NCBI RefSeq assembly: GCF_013868415.1
Contig: NZ_JACEMT010000043.1
Coordinates: 62,001 to 126,000, forward strand
From: Marinobacterium marinum
Lineage (GTDB): Bacteria; Pseudomonadota; Gammaproteobacteria; Pseudomonadales; Balneatricaceae
Reading direction: 5' to 3'
DNA: 64,000 bases
In this document: positions 17,192 through 26,586 of the stretch, piece after piece
Numbering within the stretch: position 1 is the stretch's first letter
How the letters are laid out: every line of letters starts with the position of its first letter
Position numbers and translations under genes: made by a program
Notes under the pieces: generated by a model
Database searches by the model: none
The model's input: only the letters and a program-made list of their open reading frames with translations
Told to the model about the DNA's origin: nothing

Positions 17192-18532
17192 CTAACGCCC
17201 CAGACGACGGATCGCCTGTGGCGTGAAGTCGCTGTATTTGAAACGTTGGGTAAAGTCGAACCCTTGTCCTTCTTCGTTGGTCAGGCTGCCGACCAGGTAC
17301 CGGCCTGACTGCAGGTCATACAGAGCTTCTGCGCTGTACCAGGGGACGAGCGCGTCCCGGTAGGGAAAGGCGTGTCCCTCGGCAACGCGCCAGAGCTGGT
17401 CCCGGGTGTCATAATGGTCGGCTATGGCAATCTGCCAGCTGTCTTCATCAATGTAGAACACGCGCTTGCCGTAAATGTGTCGTTCGTCGTCCTTCAGTGT
17501 TGCTTCGACGGTCCAGACACGGTGGAGCTCGTAACGGGTGTGTTCGGGATTAAGGTGGCCGGGCTGAAGAATATCATCGTACTTGAGGCTACGGTCAGCC
17601 AGTTTGAAACTGTTATAGGGAATATACAGCTCCTGTTTGCCGATCAGTTCCCAGTTGTATCGGTCCGGGGCGCCATTGAAGATATCCAGATTATCGGTTG
17701 TACGCTGCCCGTCAGAGGCGGTGCCGGGTGCATCATAGGCGATCTGAGGCGCCCGGCGTACTCGGCGCTGTCCCGCGTTGTAAGTCCAGGCTTGTCGGGG
17801 CTGTTCGACCTGATTCAGAGTCTCGTGGACGAGCAGAACTTCTCCGGTCAGACGGGCGGGGGCCTGAACCTGCTGTACGAAGTAAAGCAGTATGTTGTCC
17901 TTGTCGGTGCTGTCCTTGTCGGTCAGGTAGTCGGGCCAGCTGCTTTTTTCGTTGATGCGAATCGGCGTGAAACTACCGTTGCTTTGTACGGGTACTTGTA
18001 CAAAAGTACGCTCGAGAGCACCGCCTCGATAGCGGGTTATATGGTTCCAGATTACCTCCAGACCGTTTTGTGGAATCGGGAATGCGATGGTTTCATTAAA
18101 GTTGTTGAGCCCGTTACCGTCGTTGGTCAGTTCGGTTTTCAGTGCATTATTGCGTGCCTTTTCATACACCGCGTCAGGGTAGGCTGCGGTGCGATGTGTC
18201 GGGTAAACCGGCATGCGGAAACTGTCGGGATAACGCTTGAACAGGGCGTGTTGCCCCGGGCTAAGTCGGTCAGCATATTGCTCGACATTCTCGGCTGTGA
18301 TGATGAACAGAGGTTGCTCATCGGCAAAAGGGTTGGCGTAGCGCGCATCATCCCTGGCCAGTCCCCCGGTCCAGGCCGGAATGCTTCCTTCGGCATTGCC
18401 TTGTGCTTCGGCCCCGACGGGGGTTAACGACTGGCCCAGACGAGCGGCCTGGTCAGAGGGTACGGCAGCTTGAACGGCAAGGCTGACGGACAGGGAAAGC
18501 AGGCCGATCGTGGTTGGAAAGTATGTAGTCAT
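17192..18532 (-). CDS. DUF1329 periplasmic LolA-like protein
   Basis: 446 aa with a signal peptide ending at AVQAA. The PVGAEAQGNAEGSIPAWTGG segment near the N-terminus and WTVEATLKDDERHIYGKRVF near the C-terminus are DUF1329 hallmarks. The family has a LolA/LolB-like fold, suggesting binding of a lipid or other hydrophobic ligand in the periplasm (family knowledge). It lies 22 bp behind the DUF1302 gene and both are divergent from an AraC regulator, a Ycf48-like gene and an MMPL exporter gene. The same partners recur together in many Proteobacteria that use hydrophobic substrates. Its exact role is unknown. Confidence 0.9.
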   Translation of the reverse strand: MTTYFPTTIGLLSLSVSLAVQAAVPSDQAARLGQSLTPVGAEAQGNAEGSIPAWTGGLARDDARYANPFADEQPLFIITAENVEQYADRLSPGQHALFKRYPDSFRMPVYPTHRTAAYPDAVYEKARNNALKTELTNDGNGLNNFNETIAFPIPQNGLEVIWNHITRYRGGALERTFVQVPVQSNGSFTPIRINEKSSWPDYLTDKDSTDKDNILLYFVQQVQAPARLTGEVLLVHETLNQVEQPRQAWTYNAGQRRVRRAPQIAYDAPGTASDGQRTTDNLDIFNGAPDRYNWELIGKQELYIPYNSFKLADRSLKYDDILQPGHLNPEHTRYELHRVWTVEATLKDDERHIYGKRVFYIDEDSWQIAIADHYDTRDQLWRVAEGHAFPYRDALVPWYSAEALYDLQSGRYLVGSLTNEEGQGFDFTQRFKYSDFTPQAIRRLGR

Positions 18533-18554
18533 TATTGTGTCTCCTCAACCTGAA

Positions 18555-20495
18555 TCAGAAGGATACTGATGCACTGAGTGATAGGAAGTCTCGGTCTTCA
18601 ATGGCGTTGTAGTCGCCACCAAAGAAGTTGGTGTAACCCAATTGCACACGGTACTGGTTCATGTAGTCGGCAGTCAGGGTCAGGCCAAGTGCTTTTTCAT
18701 CTTCGCGGAAAGCCGCTCCCGGTTCCGGGCCGTTGCCGTAAACGCCGTGCCGGAAGCTGACTTCCGGTGATAGGCTGGCACCGGCAAAGGCATTGGGGTA
18801 GGTGAGTGATGCACGCAGGACATAGCCCAGAGAGTCCTGGGTTACGAAGCCTTCGTCATCGCCGGCAGCGTAGCCAAAGTTGCCGGCACGGCCATATTTC
18901 AGTGCGTTCACACCCTCGTCCAGGCCGTGCACGTGTGTCCAGCCCAGTTCGCCGATCAGTGCCATACGACTGGCGCCGAGGACTTGGCTGTGCATGCTGA
19001 CCAAACTGGTCTGCATTTGAGTCACATCAAACAATCCGTAGCCCTGCACTTCGCCGCCGGGGCCTGCACCGGCAACCATCTGGTCGGCAGCAGTGTTACC
19101 GATTCCGCCGGTAAACTGAGTCAGAATTGCACCAACCAGCAGGGGGCCGTTGACCTGTACGGGTACATCACGTTTATGGGATATCTCACCGGACCAGGCC
19201 AGGTCACCGACGTTGGTGTTGAAGCTCAGGCCGATCATGTCGATCTCTTCCGGATAGGATATATAGTAACGGCTTTGGAATACGCCAGCGGTTCCGGCCT
19301 GAGTGGCGGCGGCTTGTCCGGCTGTCGCCGCTGCTGCCAGTTCACCGGGGGTTGGAGCCATGGGATTGGCAGCATGATTGACGATGTACTGTGTAGCGGC
19401 CTGTTGTCCGATCATCTTCAGCTCGGTCAATGACATTGGGGTATTCACGCCGCTGGTGACGGGCAGGCGGCTGTGGTAGCGCGCAAAATAAAAGCCGAAT
19501 TCGGTGCTGTTCAGTTCTTCGGCGAAGTAGCGCAGCGCGAGACCAAACTGGCCGTCATCGTCCGCTTCTCGACGGCCGTCGGGATGTCGGTAGACGACCG
19601 GGTCAAAACCCAGCGCCTGGCCGGTAAAAGCGGTGTTGAAATACTGCTGGTCGGTCAGTGGCAAGGGAATACGGATGCCGACGCAGCCTTCGGCGGCAAA
19701 GTCATTGGTAGAAAAGTAAGTGCCGCAGCCATCAATGGCAGTAGGCTCCCACTGGAACTGGTAAAAGCCTTCCAGACTCAGGTTTTCGTTCAGGCCCAGC
19801 GAGGCGAATAGCTGATTGGTTGGCAACAAAGCATCGCGAACTTCGGCTCCGGGACGTCGTACGGCACTGACATCGATGGGGTTGATGCTGTTAATGCCTC
19901 CCTGAATGAATGCGCTTTCACCCCAGTTCACGACTTGGCGGCCAAGGCGTACATCCATCGGGTGCTGCCCGTCGCCGCCCAAATCGAAATTGCCATAGAG
20001 GTAGGCGTCCAGCAGTTCCGCACCGGAAAACTGCGCATAATCATTGAATCCGTCATCGTTGAGTTTACTGCCGGGTTGATAGCCGTTGGGTGCGTGTCCG
20101 TGTGGGCGACCTTCGTTTTCCAGCTCGAAATCAAACCAGTATTTGCCACGCGCAAAGAAGCCGACGTTGTCATACCGCAGATCAAGCTCATGCAGCCCTT
20201 TGAAAACCTTAGAGAATGTTTTGCCGCGTTCGAAGTTCTGATTGCCGTCATCGTAGCTTCCTGAACCCGCGCTGGTACCGCCATTGGGCCTTGAAATCAG
20301 GGCCGGGTCGGGATTTTCCAGACGCCAGCTGGCACCGAAGGAAAGCTGGGAATCAAAGCGTCCCTCGACTTCACCCAGGTTGAATTGGATTGCATGGGCA
20401 GCCGGCGCCGCGGTCACCAGCAAGGCAAGAACCGGGGGGCGTATTCCGGGTACCTGCCCGAGATTGCGCAAGAAAGTGCCGTTTTTTATTTCCAT
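18555..20495 (-). CDS. DUF1302 outer-membrane-like protein
   Basis: 646 aa. After a hydrophobic leader the mature part opens with IQFNLGEVEGRFDSQLSFGA, the DUF1302 signature, and ends in a beta-strand with a terminal Phe (RDFLSLSASVSF), as outer-membrane barrels do. The internal DVRLGRQVVNWGESAFIQGG is also typical. I place the start at the ATG 20495, six bases after GGTG; an in-frame GTG at 20504 lacks a ribosome site. The family resembles porin-like barrels, so a channel or receptor for a hydrophobic compound is likely. It is first of a two-gene unit with DUF1329. Confidence 0.88.
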   Translation of the reverse strand: MEIKNGTFLRNLGQVPGIRPPVLALLVTAAPAAHAIQFNLGEVEGRFDSQLSFGASWRLENPDPALISRPNGGTSAGSGSYDDGNQNFERGKTFSKVFKGLHELDLRYDNVGFFARGKYWFDFELENEGRPHGHAPNGYQPGSKLNDDGFNDYAQFSGAELLDAYLYGNFDLGGDGQHPMDVRLGRQVVNWGESAFIQGGINSINPIDVSAVRRPGAEVRDALLPTNQLFASLGLNENLSLEGFYQFQWEPTAIDGCGTYFSTNDFAAEGCVGIRIPLPLTDQQYFNTAFTGQALGFDPVVYRHPDGRREADDDGQFGLALRYFAEELNSTEFGFYFARYHSRLPVTSGVNTPMSLTELKMIGQQAATQYIVNHAANPMAPTPGELAAAATAGQAAATQAGTAGVFQSRYYISYPEEIDMIGLSFNTNVGDLAWSGEISHKRDVPVQVNGPLLVGAILTQFTGGIGNTAADQMVAGAGPGGEVQGYGLFDVTQMQTSLVSMHSQVLGASRMALIGELGWTHVHGLDEGVNALKYGRAGNFGYAAGDDEGFVTQDSLGYVLRASLTYPNAFAGASLSPEVSFRHGVYGNGPEPGAAFREDEKALGLTLTADYMNQYRVQLGYTNFFGGDYNAIEDRDFLSLSASVSF

Positions 20496-20749
20496 TTCGT
20501 TCACCGAGACGTTTTTATTTTTATCCTGATTCGGTCACTTGGAAGCATGCCGGGGTAATGCGCTGAAAACTTGATGTTTTTTTACAGCCTGCCCCGTTTG
20601 CCCCAGGTTGATCCCTGATATGCATATTCTCTGGCTGGAAGGGTCTTCTCAATGACAATGCGGTGCAGATTGACTGACAAAAGTGGTCCGAATGGAGTAG
20701 ATTCAAGGCAGGTTTGACGTACACAACAAGAACAAAACAGGTGACTAGA

Positions 20750-21823
20750 GTGATACAGCGCACAGTGATGGTGCCATCAGGCTACGTTGTGAATTTACTT
20801 CAGCAGGCGCAGGCTCAGGGGTTTGATACAGATGAGTTGTTGCAGGCCGTGGGGATCGATGCGAGTGAAATCGAGACATGTGCGGAAATCAGCGCCGAAC
20901 GTTTCGGGGCTTTGTATCAACGCTTGATGTACATCGCTCAGGATGAATATTTCGGCATGATCAGCGGAGGCAAGGTGCCGAACGGGACCTTCCGTATGAT
21001 GTGCCATGCGATCATCCATTGCACAACCCTGGAAAAGGCGGTGTACCGGGCCAGCGCATTTCATGAAATCTGCCGGGGCGCTCAGGTGAAACCGGTACTG
21101 GTGCGCAAGGGGCGATACGCCAAGATTTCGTTTGCGCCGACCGACCATTCAGGGCTGACACTGGAAACCCTGTTGGAGCATGAAGCCCCCGAACGGATCA
21201 GGACCTCCTTGTCCATGTGGCATCACTTCATCAGTTGGTTGCTGGGGGCTCAGGTGGAGTTGAAGGCGGCCTATTTCAGTTTCCCTGAGCCGGGTGATGT
21301 GGAGATTTATCACAAGTTGTTCCGCTCGGAAGTACGTTTTGATCAGCATGATAACGCGATGGTGTTTGCCGCACGGTATCTGGATCAGCCCTTGGTACAG
21401 ACTGAACAAACCCTGCGCAGTTTTCTGAAAACGGCACCCTATCAGCTGATCGCCATGGTGAATGACGATGCCTCGTTGACGTCTCAGGTGGAAGCCCTGA
21501 TCGGCAAGGATTTCAGTCGTCCGTTGCCCAGTGCGGAAGAGATCGCCTCAGCACTCAACCTGTCGGTCTCGACGTTGAGGCGCCGCCTGCTGGAAGAGGA
21601 TGTATCCTTTCAGACGATCAAGGATGAATGCCGCAAGCGGGCCGCGTTGCACTACATGGGATCGCCGCAGCTGGCGATTAATGATGTGGCCGAATTGATG
21701 GGGTTTGATGATCCTTCGGCCTTCTTTCGTTCTTTCAAACGTTGGACCGGAATGACGCCGGGCGAATATCGCCGCAGTGACGCTTACCGGCAGTTGTTGG
21801 AGCCCAAGGAAAGGATACCATAG
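20750..21823 (+). CDS. AraC-family regulator of the DUF1302/MMPL locus
   Basis: About 357 aa. The N-terminal 200 residues form the Arabinose_bd-type ligand domain (GYVVNLLQQAQAQGFDTDELLQ). The C-terminal AraC domain has its two helix-turn-helices at SAEEIASALNLSVSTLRRRL and AINDVAELMGFDDPSAFFRS, then FKRWTGMTPGEYR. The GTG at 20750 is five bases after AGGTGA; an ATG follows at 20768. The gene stands between the divergent DUF1302-DUF1329 pair and the Ycf48-MMPL pair, so it probably controls both in response to the substrate of the system. Confidence 0.9.
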   Translation: MIQRTVMVPSGYVVNLLQQAQAQGFDTDELLQAVGIDASEIETCAEISAERFGALYQRLMYIAQDEYFGMISGGKVPNGTFRMMCHAIIHCTTLEKAVYRASAFHEICRGAQVKPVLVRKGRYAKISFAPTDHSGLTLETLLEHEAPERIRTSLSMWHHFISWLLGAQVELKAAYFSFPEPGDVEIYHKLFRSEVRFDQHDNAMVFAARYLDQPLVQTEQTLRSFLKTAPYQLIAMVNDDASLTSQVEALIGKDFSRPLPSAEEIASALNLSVSTLRRRLLEEDVSFQTIKDECRKRAALHYMGSPQLAINDVAELMGFDDPSAFFRSFKRWTGMTPGEYRRSDAYRQLLEPKERIP

Positions 21824-21991
21824 CGCTCAAGCACCTGTTTTGCGGCACGATTGACGTGGAATGTCAGCGATTCAGGCGTGTTTTGCCATTGCAGCAAATG
21901 CTCCCGGGAGAGACGCTTTGATCTACCCGGTACCGACCGGTCTCTTCTGCCCGGTCGGCCTCCCGATAATGACAACAAGAACGGGGGCTTC

Positions 21992-23080
21992 ATGCACAAG
22001 ATTCTGTTATTCCTCCTGTGTCTGGCACTGTCTCTGTCGCCTTGGCGGCCAGGGTGGGCCACGGCGACTTTTGACCGTGTCGAGCAGACCTCGCACCATT
22101 CCCTGGTTGCCGAGCAGGGGCTATTGCTGGACCTGGTTGCCGTACCTCAACGACCGCGTGTTCTGGCGGTGGGTGAGCATGGCAGTATTCTGTATTCCGA
22201 TGACCAAGGGAAAAGTTGGATGCAGGCTCAGGTGCCGGTGTCGGTCTTGCTTACGGCGATTCAAATGATATCGCCGACACGTGGCTGGGCCGTGGGGCAT
22301 GATGGTGTCATCCTGCGCACGGATGATGGTGGTGAGCATTGGCGCCAGCAGGCTGCGGGGCCGGATCTGCTGCAATGGCAGAAGGCTGAACTGGAGCAGG
22401 TTCTGGCGACAGGGACATACGATGATCCTGAGCGCCGGGAAAACCTGCAGTGGCAGCTGGATGACGTGTTGGCTGCGCTGGACGAAGGCGGTATGCCTAC
22501 GTTGCTGGATCTGCATTTTCTCGATGGACAGCGAGGCTTTGTCATCGGAGCCTATGGCAGTCTGTTTCGTACTCTGGACGGCGGCAACAGCTGGCAGAGT
22601 CTTGGACACCGTCTGACCAATCCAGATCGTTTACACCTGAATGCGCTCTTGCAAAGCCGTAACGGTCGGTTGTTGTTGGCCGGGGAGGCGGGGCTGCTGA
22701 TGTACAGCGATGATCTGGGTTCGAACTGGCAAGTACTGGAGTCGCCCTATGATGGCTCATTCTTCGGGTTGGCGGAAAGTGACCGGCTTTATCTGCTGGG
22801 GCTGCGTGGGCACCTGTTTAGCTCCACCAATGGTCTGACCTGGCAGTCGGAGCCGGTACCGACCACGGCATCTCTCAATGCTGCCGTGGTACGCCGGGAG
22901 CAGGTGTACCTGCTTGGGCTGGGCGGTACTGTCCTGCGGCGAGAAGCATCAGGCTTTACGCCGGTGCAGTCCAATTCTCGAGATGGTTTTACAGCCGGCC
23001 TGCTGCTGGATAAGTACTTGTTGCTGACCGGTGAGGGTGGTGTTCATCGTATTGCCTTGAAACAGGGAGATGTGCAATGA
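21992..23080 (+). CDS. Ycf48-like (BNR-repeat) periplasmic beta-propeller
   Basis: 362 aa with a signal peptide ending near RPGWATA. Repeats with the Asp-box pattern occur at GEHGSILYSDDQGKSW, GHDGVILRTDDGGEHW, GAYGSLFRTLDGGNSW and GEAGLLMYSDDLGSNW, typical of Ycf48/photosystem-assembly and BNR propellers. In non-photosynthetic bacteria this family is found next to MMPL-type RND exporters and is presumed to be their periplasmic partner. Its stop overlaps the exporter start (ATGA at 23077), indicating tight co-translation. The start at 21992 gives a proper signal peptide, with GGGGG just upstream. Confidence 0.87.
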   Translation: MHKILLFLLCLALSLSPWRPGWATATFDRVEQTSHHSLVAEQGLLLDLVAVPQRPRVLAVGEHGSILYSDDQGKSWMQAQVPVSVLLTAIQMISPTRGWAVGHDGVILRTDDGGEHWRQQAAGPDLLQWQKAELEQVLATGTYDDPERRENLQWQLDDVLAALDEGGMPTLLDLHFLDGQRGFVIGAYGSLFRTLDGGNSWQSLGHRLTNPDRLHLNALLQSRNGRLLLAGEAGLLMYSDDLGSNWQVLESPYDGSFFGLAESDRLYLLGLRGHLFSSTNGLTWQSEPVPTTASLNAAVVRREQVYLLGLGGTVLRREASGFTPVQSNSRDGFTAGLLLDKYLLLTGEGGVHRIALKQGDVQ

Positions 23081-25446
23081 GCCGTATTGACCAGTGGCTG
23101 CTGGCACCGATCAGGTCCGGTGAGCGCCTGATTGAGCATATGCTGTTTGATTATCGCCGGCTGATGGCGCTGGTGTTTGCCTGCCTGACTCTGGCATTGG
23201 GGTGGCAGGCGGTGCAGATCCGCCCCGACGCCAGTTTTGTCAAAATGATTCCGTCTTCTCACCCGTATGTTGCCAACTATCTGGAGCACCGTGATGATCT
23301 TGCCGGGCTGGGTAACAGTATTCGCGTGGTTGTTGCAGCGAAAGAGGGCGATATTTTACAGGCATCGTTCCAGCAACAGCTGCAGGCGATTACGGATGAA
23401 CTGTTCTTTTTGCCCGGTGTTGACCGTTCGGCCCTGAAGTCGATCTGGACGCCGAACGTGCGCTGGACTGAAGTTACGGAAGAGGGATTCGCCGGTGGTC
23501 CGGTTATCCCCGAAGATTACGACGGCTCTCCTGCCGCGCTGGAACAGTTGCGTATCAATATCTTGCGTTCGGGCCAATTGGGACGTCTGGTCGCCAATGA
23601 CTTTCGGTCTGCCTTGATTGAGGTGCCTCTGTTCGAGCGTATTCCTGAAACGGGTGAAAAGTTGAACTACCAGCAGCTGTCTGCGCAGCTGGAAACTCTG
23701 GTGCGTGAGCGGTACCAGTCGGACCAAATCGCCATTCATGTCACCGGTTTTGCCAAGATTGTTGGCGACCTGATTGAAGGAGCGGGGTATGTGGCGATAT
23801 TTTTCGGTATTGCCTTTCTGGTTACGCTGGTACTGCTGTACCTGTATTCGCACAGTCTGGCGGGTACGTTGATTCCGCTGCTGTGCTCGTTAACGGCCGT
23901 GATTTGGCAGCTGGGGCTGTTACGCTGGCTGGGGTATGGCCTGGACCCCTATTCAATGTTGGTTCCGTTTCTGGTATTTGCCATTGGTGTCAGCCACGGG
24001 GTTCAGATCGTCAATAATGTGCGTATTGAAGCGGCTGCCGGGGCCGATAAAATGACGGCAGCTCGCAAGGCGTTCCGAACGATTTTCATTGCCGGGTTTA
24101 CGGCCTTGCTGTCTGACGGGCTGGGGTTTGTGACCCTGATGGTGATCGATATTCAGGTGATTCAGGATTTGGCGGTGGCGGCGGCACTGGGTGTCCTGGT
24201 GATTGTGGCGACTAACCTGCTGCTGCTGCCTCTGCTGATTTCATGGGCTGGCATTGGCCAGAAGGCCATCCACAAGGAGCGTCATGGCCGCGAGAGCAGC
24301 GCTGTCGTCTGGCGGGCTTTGGTACGTTTTTCACGTCCACGTGGTGCCCTGATCGCCATCGGGATCGCCGTGATGTTGGCCTGGTATGGCTGGACTGTTA
24401 GTCGAGATCTGCAAATCGGCGACTTGAGCGCCGGGGCGCCCGAGCTGCGGGCTGATTCTCGTTACAACCGCGATAATGCGTTTGTTACATCACATTACAG
24501 CAATTCAAGCGATGTGTTTGTGGTGATGGTCAAGACTCCGGAAGAGTCCTGCAGTCGTTTTGACAGTCTGCAACTGGTGGATCGTTTCCAGTACTTCATG
24601 AATGACGTTGCCGGCGTGCAGAGCAGTCTGTCGCTAGTCGATGTGGCTGAGCGTGTCACGGCCGGGTTGAATGAGGGCAATTTGAAGTGGCGCAGCGTCA
24701 GTCGCAACCAGTATGTAATCAACTCCTCGCTGCGGTATGCGCCTTCGGGACTGATGAATGCCAGTTGTTCACTGTTGCCGGTTATCCTGTTTCTTGAGGA
24801 TCACAAGGCCGTTACATTGCAGCGAGTTGCGCAGGCAGTTGATCACTTTGCGGAGCGTCATAACCGGGATGACATTCGGTTTCTGATGGGGGCCGGGAAT
24901 GCGGGCTTTGAAGCGGCCACCAACGAAGTGATCGCGGATGCGCAGTACGAGATGCTGTTGTGGGTGTACGGTGTTGTCAGCCTGCTGTGCCTGTTGACGT
25001 TCAGGTCGGTGCGGACGGTGGCCTGTATTATCCTGCCGCTGGCGCTGACTTCTCTACTATGCCAGGCGCTGATGGCGCGGCTCGGAATAGGGGTCAAAGT
25101 GGCAACCCTGCCGGTTATTGCACTGGGTGTGGGCATTGGCGTCGACTATGGCATTTATATTCAGTCGCGCTTGAATACCTATCTGCAGCAGGGCATGGCC
25201 TTGCCTGAAGCCTACTGGGAAACTTTGCGTACTACCGGCAAGTCGGTTGCGTTTACGGGGCTTACACTGGCCATCGGGGTTGTGCTTTGGGTGTTTTCGC
25301 CCATCCGCTTTCAGGCTGACATGGGTATTCTGCTGACCTTCATGTTCCTGTTGAACATGTTGGGTGCACTGATTCTGCTGCCGGCGTTGTCCTGTGTACT
25401 CAATTATCGTCGTCAACCCAGAGAAGTGGCGCAGACCGTGCTTTGA
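23077..25446 (+). CDS. MMPL/RND-superfamily exporter
   Basis: 789 aa, the size of the COG1033-type hydrophobe exporters and smaller than HAE1 pumps. A TM near residues 25-45 is followed by a large periplasmic loop starting IRPDASFVKMIPSSHPYVAN. A sterol-sensing-like membrane block has LVPFLVFAIGVSHGVQIVNN. The second half repeats this with LPVIALGVGIGVDYGIYIQS. No TolC-like or adaptor gene is nearby, so the Ycf48-like protein, DUF1329 and DUF1302 may supply the periplasmic and outer-membrane steps. Substrate unknown, probably hydrophobic. Confidence 0.92.
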   Translation: MSRIDQWLLAPIRSGERLIEHMLFDYRRLMALVFACLTLALGWQAVQIRPDASFVKMIPSSHPYVANYLEHRDDLAGLGNSIRVVVAAKEGDILQASFQQQLQAITDELFFLPGVDRSALKSIWTPNVRWTEVTEEGFAGGPVIPEDYDGSPAALEQLRINILRSGQLGRLVANDFRSALIEVPLFERIPETGEKLNYQQLSAQLETLVRERYQSDQIAIHVTGFAKIVGDLIEGAGYVAIFFGIAFLVTLVLLYLYSHSLAGTLIPLLCSLTAVIWQLGLLRWLGYGLDPYSMLVPFLVFAIGVSHGVQIVNNVRIEAAAGADKMTAARKAFRTIFIAGFTALLSDGLGFVTLMVIDIQVIQDLAVAAALGVLVIVATNLLLLPLLISWAGIGQKAIHKERHGRESSAVVWRALVRFSRPRGALIAIGIAVMLAWYGWTVSRDLQIGDLSAGAPELRADSRYNRDNAFVTSHYSNSSDVFVVMVKTPEESCSRFDSLQLVDRFQYFMNDVAGVQSSLSLVDVAERVTAGLNEGNLKWRSVSRNQYVINSSLRYAPSGLMNASCSLLPVILFLEDHKAVTLQRVAQAVDHFAERHNRDDIRFLMGAGNAGFEAATNEVIADAQYEMLLWVYGVVSLLCLLTFRSVRTVACIILPLALTSLLCQALMARLGIGVKVATLPVIALGVGIGVDYGIYIQSRLNTYLQQGMALPEAYWETLRTTGKSVAFTGLTLAIGVVLWVFSPIRFQADMGILLTFMFLLNMLGALILLPALSCVLNYRRQPREVAQTVL

Positions 25447-25719
25447 TTAGGTGTTGGCCGGTGCGGACTACGCATTGGCCATGCTGTTTGTACCGCTAAC
25501 AGGCGGGCGAAAGCAGGGGTGTGACATTCCGTCTGGCACAGGCTGTCGTGATTGACGTAGGATAGTGGTTGCCTTGTAATGAGGTTTGGCTATCGGCTTG
25601 ATTGGGAAAATGAATTTCCAAAAGTTATAAGCTTAGTCGATTATGTTCTCAGTGGAGGCGCAAATACGGAGCAAATGGCTCCGATGCGCATAGATGGACG
25701 ACAACTGGAGAAACCAAAG

Positions 25720-26370
25720 ATGGCGCTTCGTATCAATGACATCGTACCCAACCTTGATCTGAAAACCGATCTGGGCGAGTTCAAGCTGCATGACTTTATT
25801 GGTGACAACTGGACGATCCTTTTCAGTCACCCGAAGGATTTTACACCTGTCTGCACCACCGAGTTCGGTGCTGTGGCCCAGCTTTCGGCCGAGTGGGAAA
25901 AGCGCGGTACCAAGGTGATCGGCCTGTCGGTTGACGGCGTTGATGAGCATGTTGAATGGAAAGCGGATATTGAGAAATTCTCTGGCGCAACGGCCGGCTT
26001 CCCGATCATTGCGGATGATGATCTGGCCGTATCCAAGGCACTGGACATGCTGCCTGCCGATGCCTATTTGCCGGATGGTCGTACAGCTGCGGATTCTGCC
26101 AGTGTGCGTGTGGTCTTTATCTTCAGCCCGGATAAAAAGCTGCAGCTGTCCATGACCTATCCGATGTCGGTCGGCCGTAACTTTGCTGAAGTTCTGCGGG
26201 CACTGGATGCATTGCAGGCGACTTATCAGACGCCGATTGCTACACCTGCCAACTGGGTCGCAGGTCAGGATGTTATCGTGGCACTTTCGTTGAATGATGA
26301 GGAAGCAAAAGCCAAATTCGGCGATATTGATGTCAAACTGCCGTACCTGCGGACAACTCGTCAGCCGTAA
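25720..26370 (+). CDS. 1-Cys peroxiredoxin (Prx6 group)
   Basis: 216 aa. The peroxidatic cysteine is Cys45 in FSHPKDFTPVCTTE; the histidine two residues before Lys is typical of the Prx6 group. The C-terminal extension with VAGQDVIVALSLNDEEAKAK and LPYLRTT fits the 1-Cys class of about 215-220 aa. It reduces H2O2 and organic hydroperoxides in the cytoplasm. The start follows GGAG by nine bases and matches the family N-terminus (MALRINDIVPNLDLKT). It stands alone with its own terminator. Confidence 0.95.
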   Translation: MALRINDIVPNLDLKTDLGEFKLHDFIGDNWTILFSHPKDFTPVCTTEFGAVAQLSAEWEKRGTKVIGLSVDGVDEHVEWKADIEKFSGATAGFPIIADDDLAVSKALDMLPADAYLPDGRTAADSASVRVVFIFSPDKKLQLSMTYPMSVGRNFAEVLRALDALQATYQTPIATPANWVAGQDVIVALSLNDEEAKAKFGDIDVKLPYLRTTRQP

Positions 26371-26398
26371 CCATGACGTGATCAGCGGTTAATGAGAA

Positions 26399-26427
26399 CG
26401 CCCTGCCTTTGGCAGGGCGTTTTTTTT
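26399..26427 (+). terminator. Terminator of peroxiredoxin gene
   Basis: CGCCCTGCC (26399-26407) pairs with GGCAGGGCG (26411-26419) and is followed by a run of eight or more T. Confidence 0.93.
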
Positions 26428-26475
26428 GCGCCGCTGTTGCAGTGTGGACTCATGACAATGACTCGATAAGTTGAT

Positions 26476-26519
26476 CAAAACGAAAATCATTATCACTGAC
26501 CGGCGGTCGGTCGGATAAT
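26476..26519 (+). promoter_or_regulatory. Fur-box-like site over a weak promoter, no gene downstream
   Basis: CAAAACGAAAATCATTATC (26476-26494) matches 15 of 19 bases of the classical Fur box GATAATGATAATCATTATC. It overlaps a possible -35 TTATCA (26490-26495), with GATAAT (26514-26519) 18 bases on. Reading right, there is no coding sequence, only the hairpin at 26551-26581 and the antisense 3' end of the transporter gene. Confidence 0.35.
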
Positions 26520-26550
26520 ACAATCTCGGTCATTCATTTATCCAGTATCT

Positions 26551-26581
26551 TGCCCTCCCATGGTAATGCCATGGGAGGGCA
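26551..26581 (-). terminator. 13-bp hairpin at the end of the BCCT gene
   Basis: TGCCCTCCCATGG (26551-26563) pairs with CCATGGGAGGGCA (26569-26581). It lies six bases past the transporter stop. No T-run follows on either strand. Confidence 0.55.
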
Positions 26582-26586
26582 GAAGG

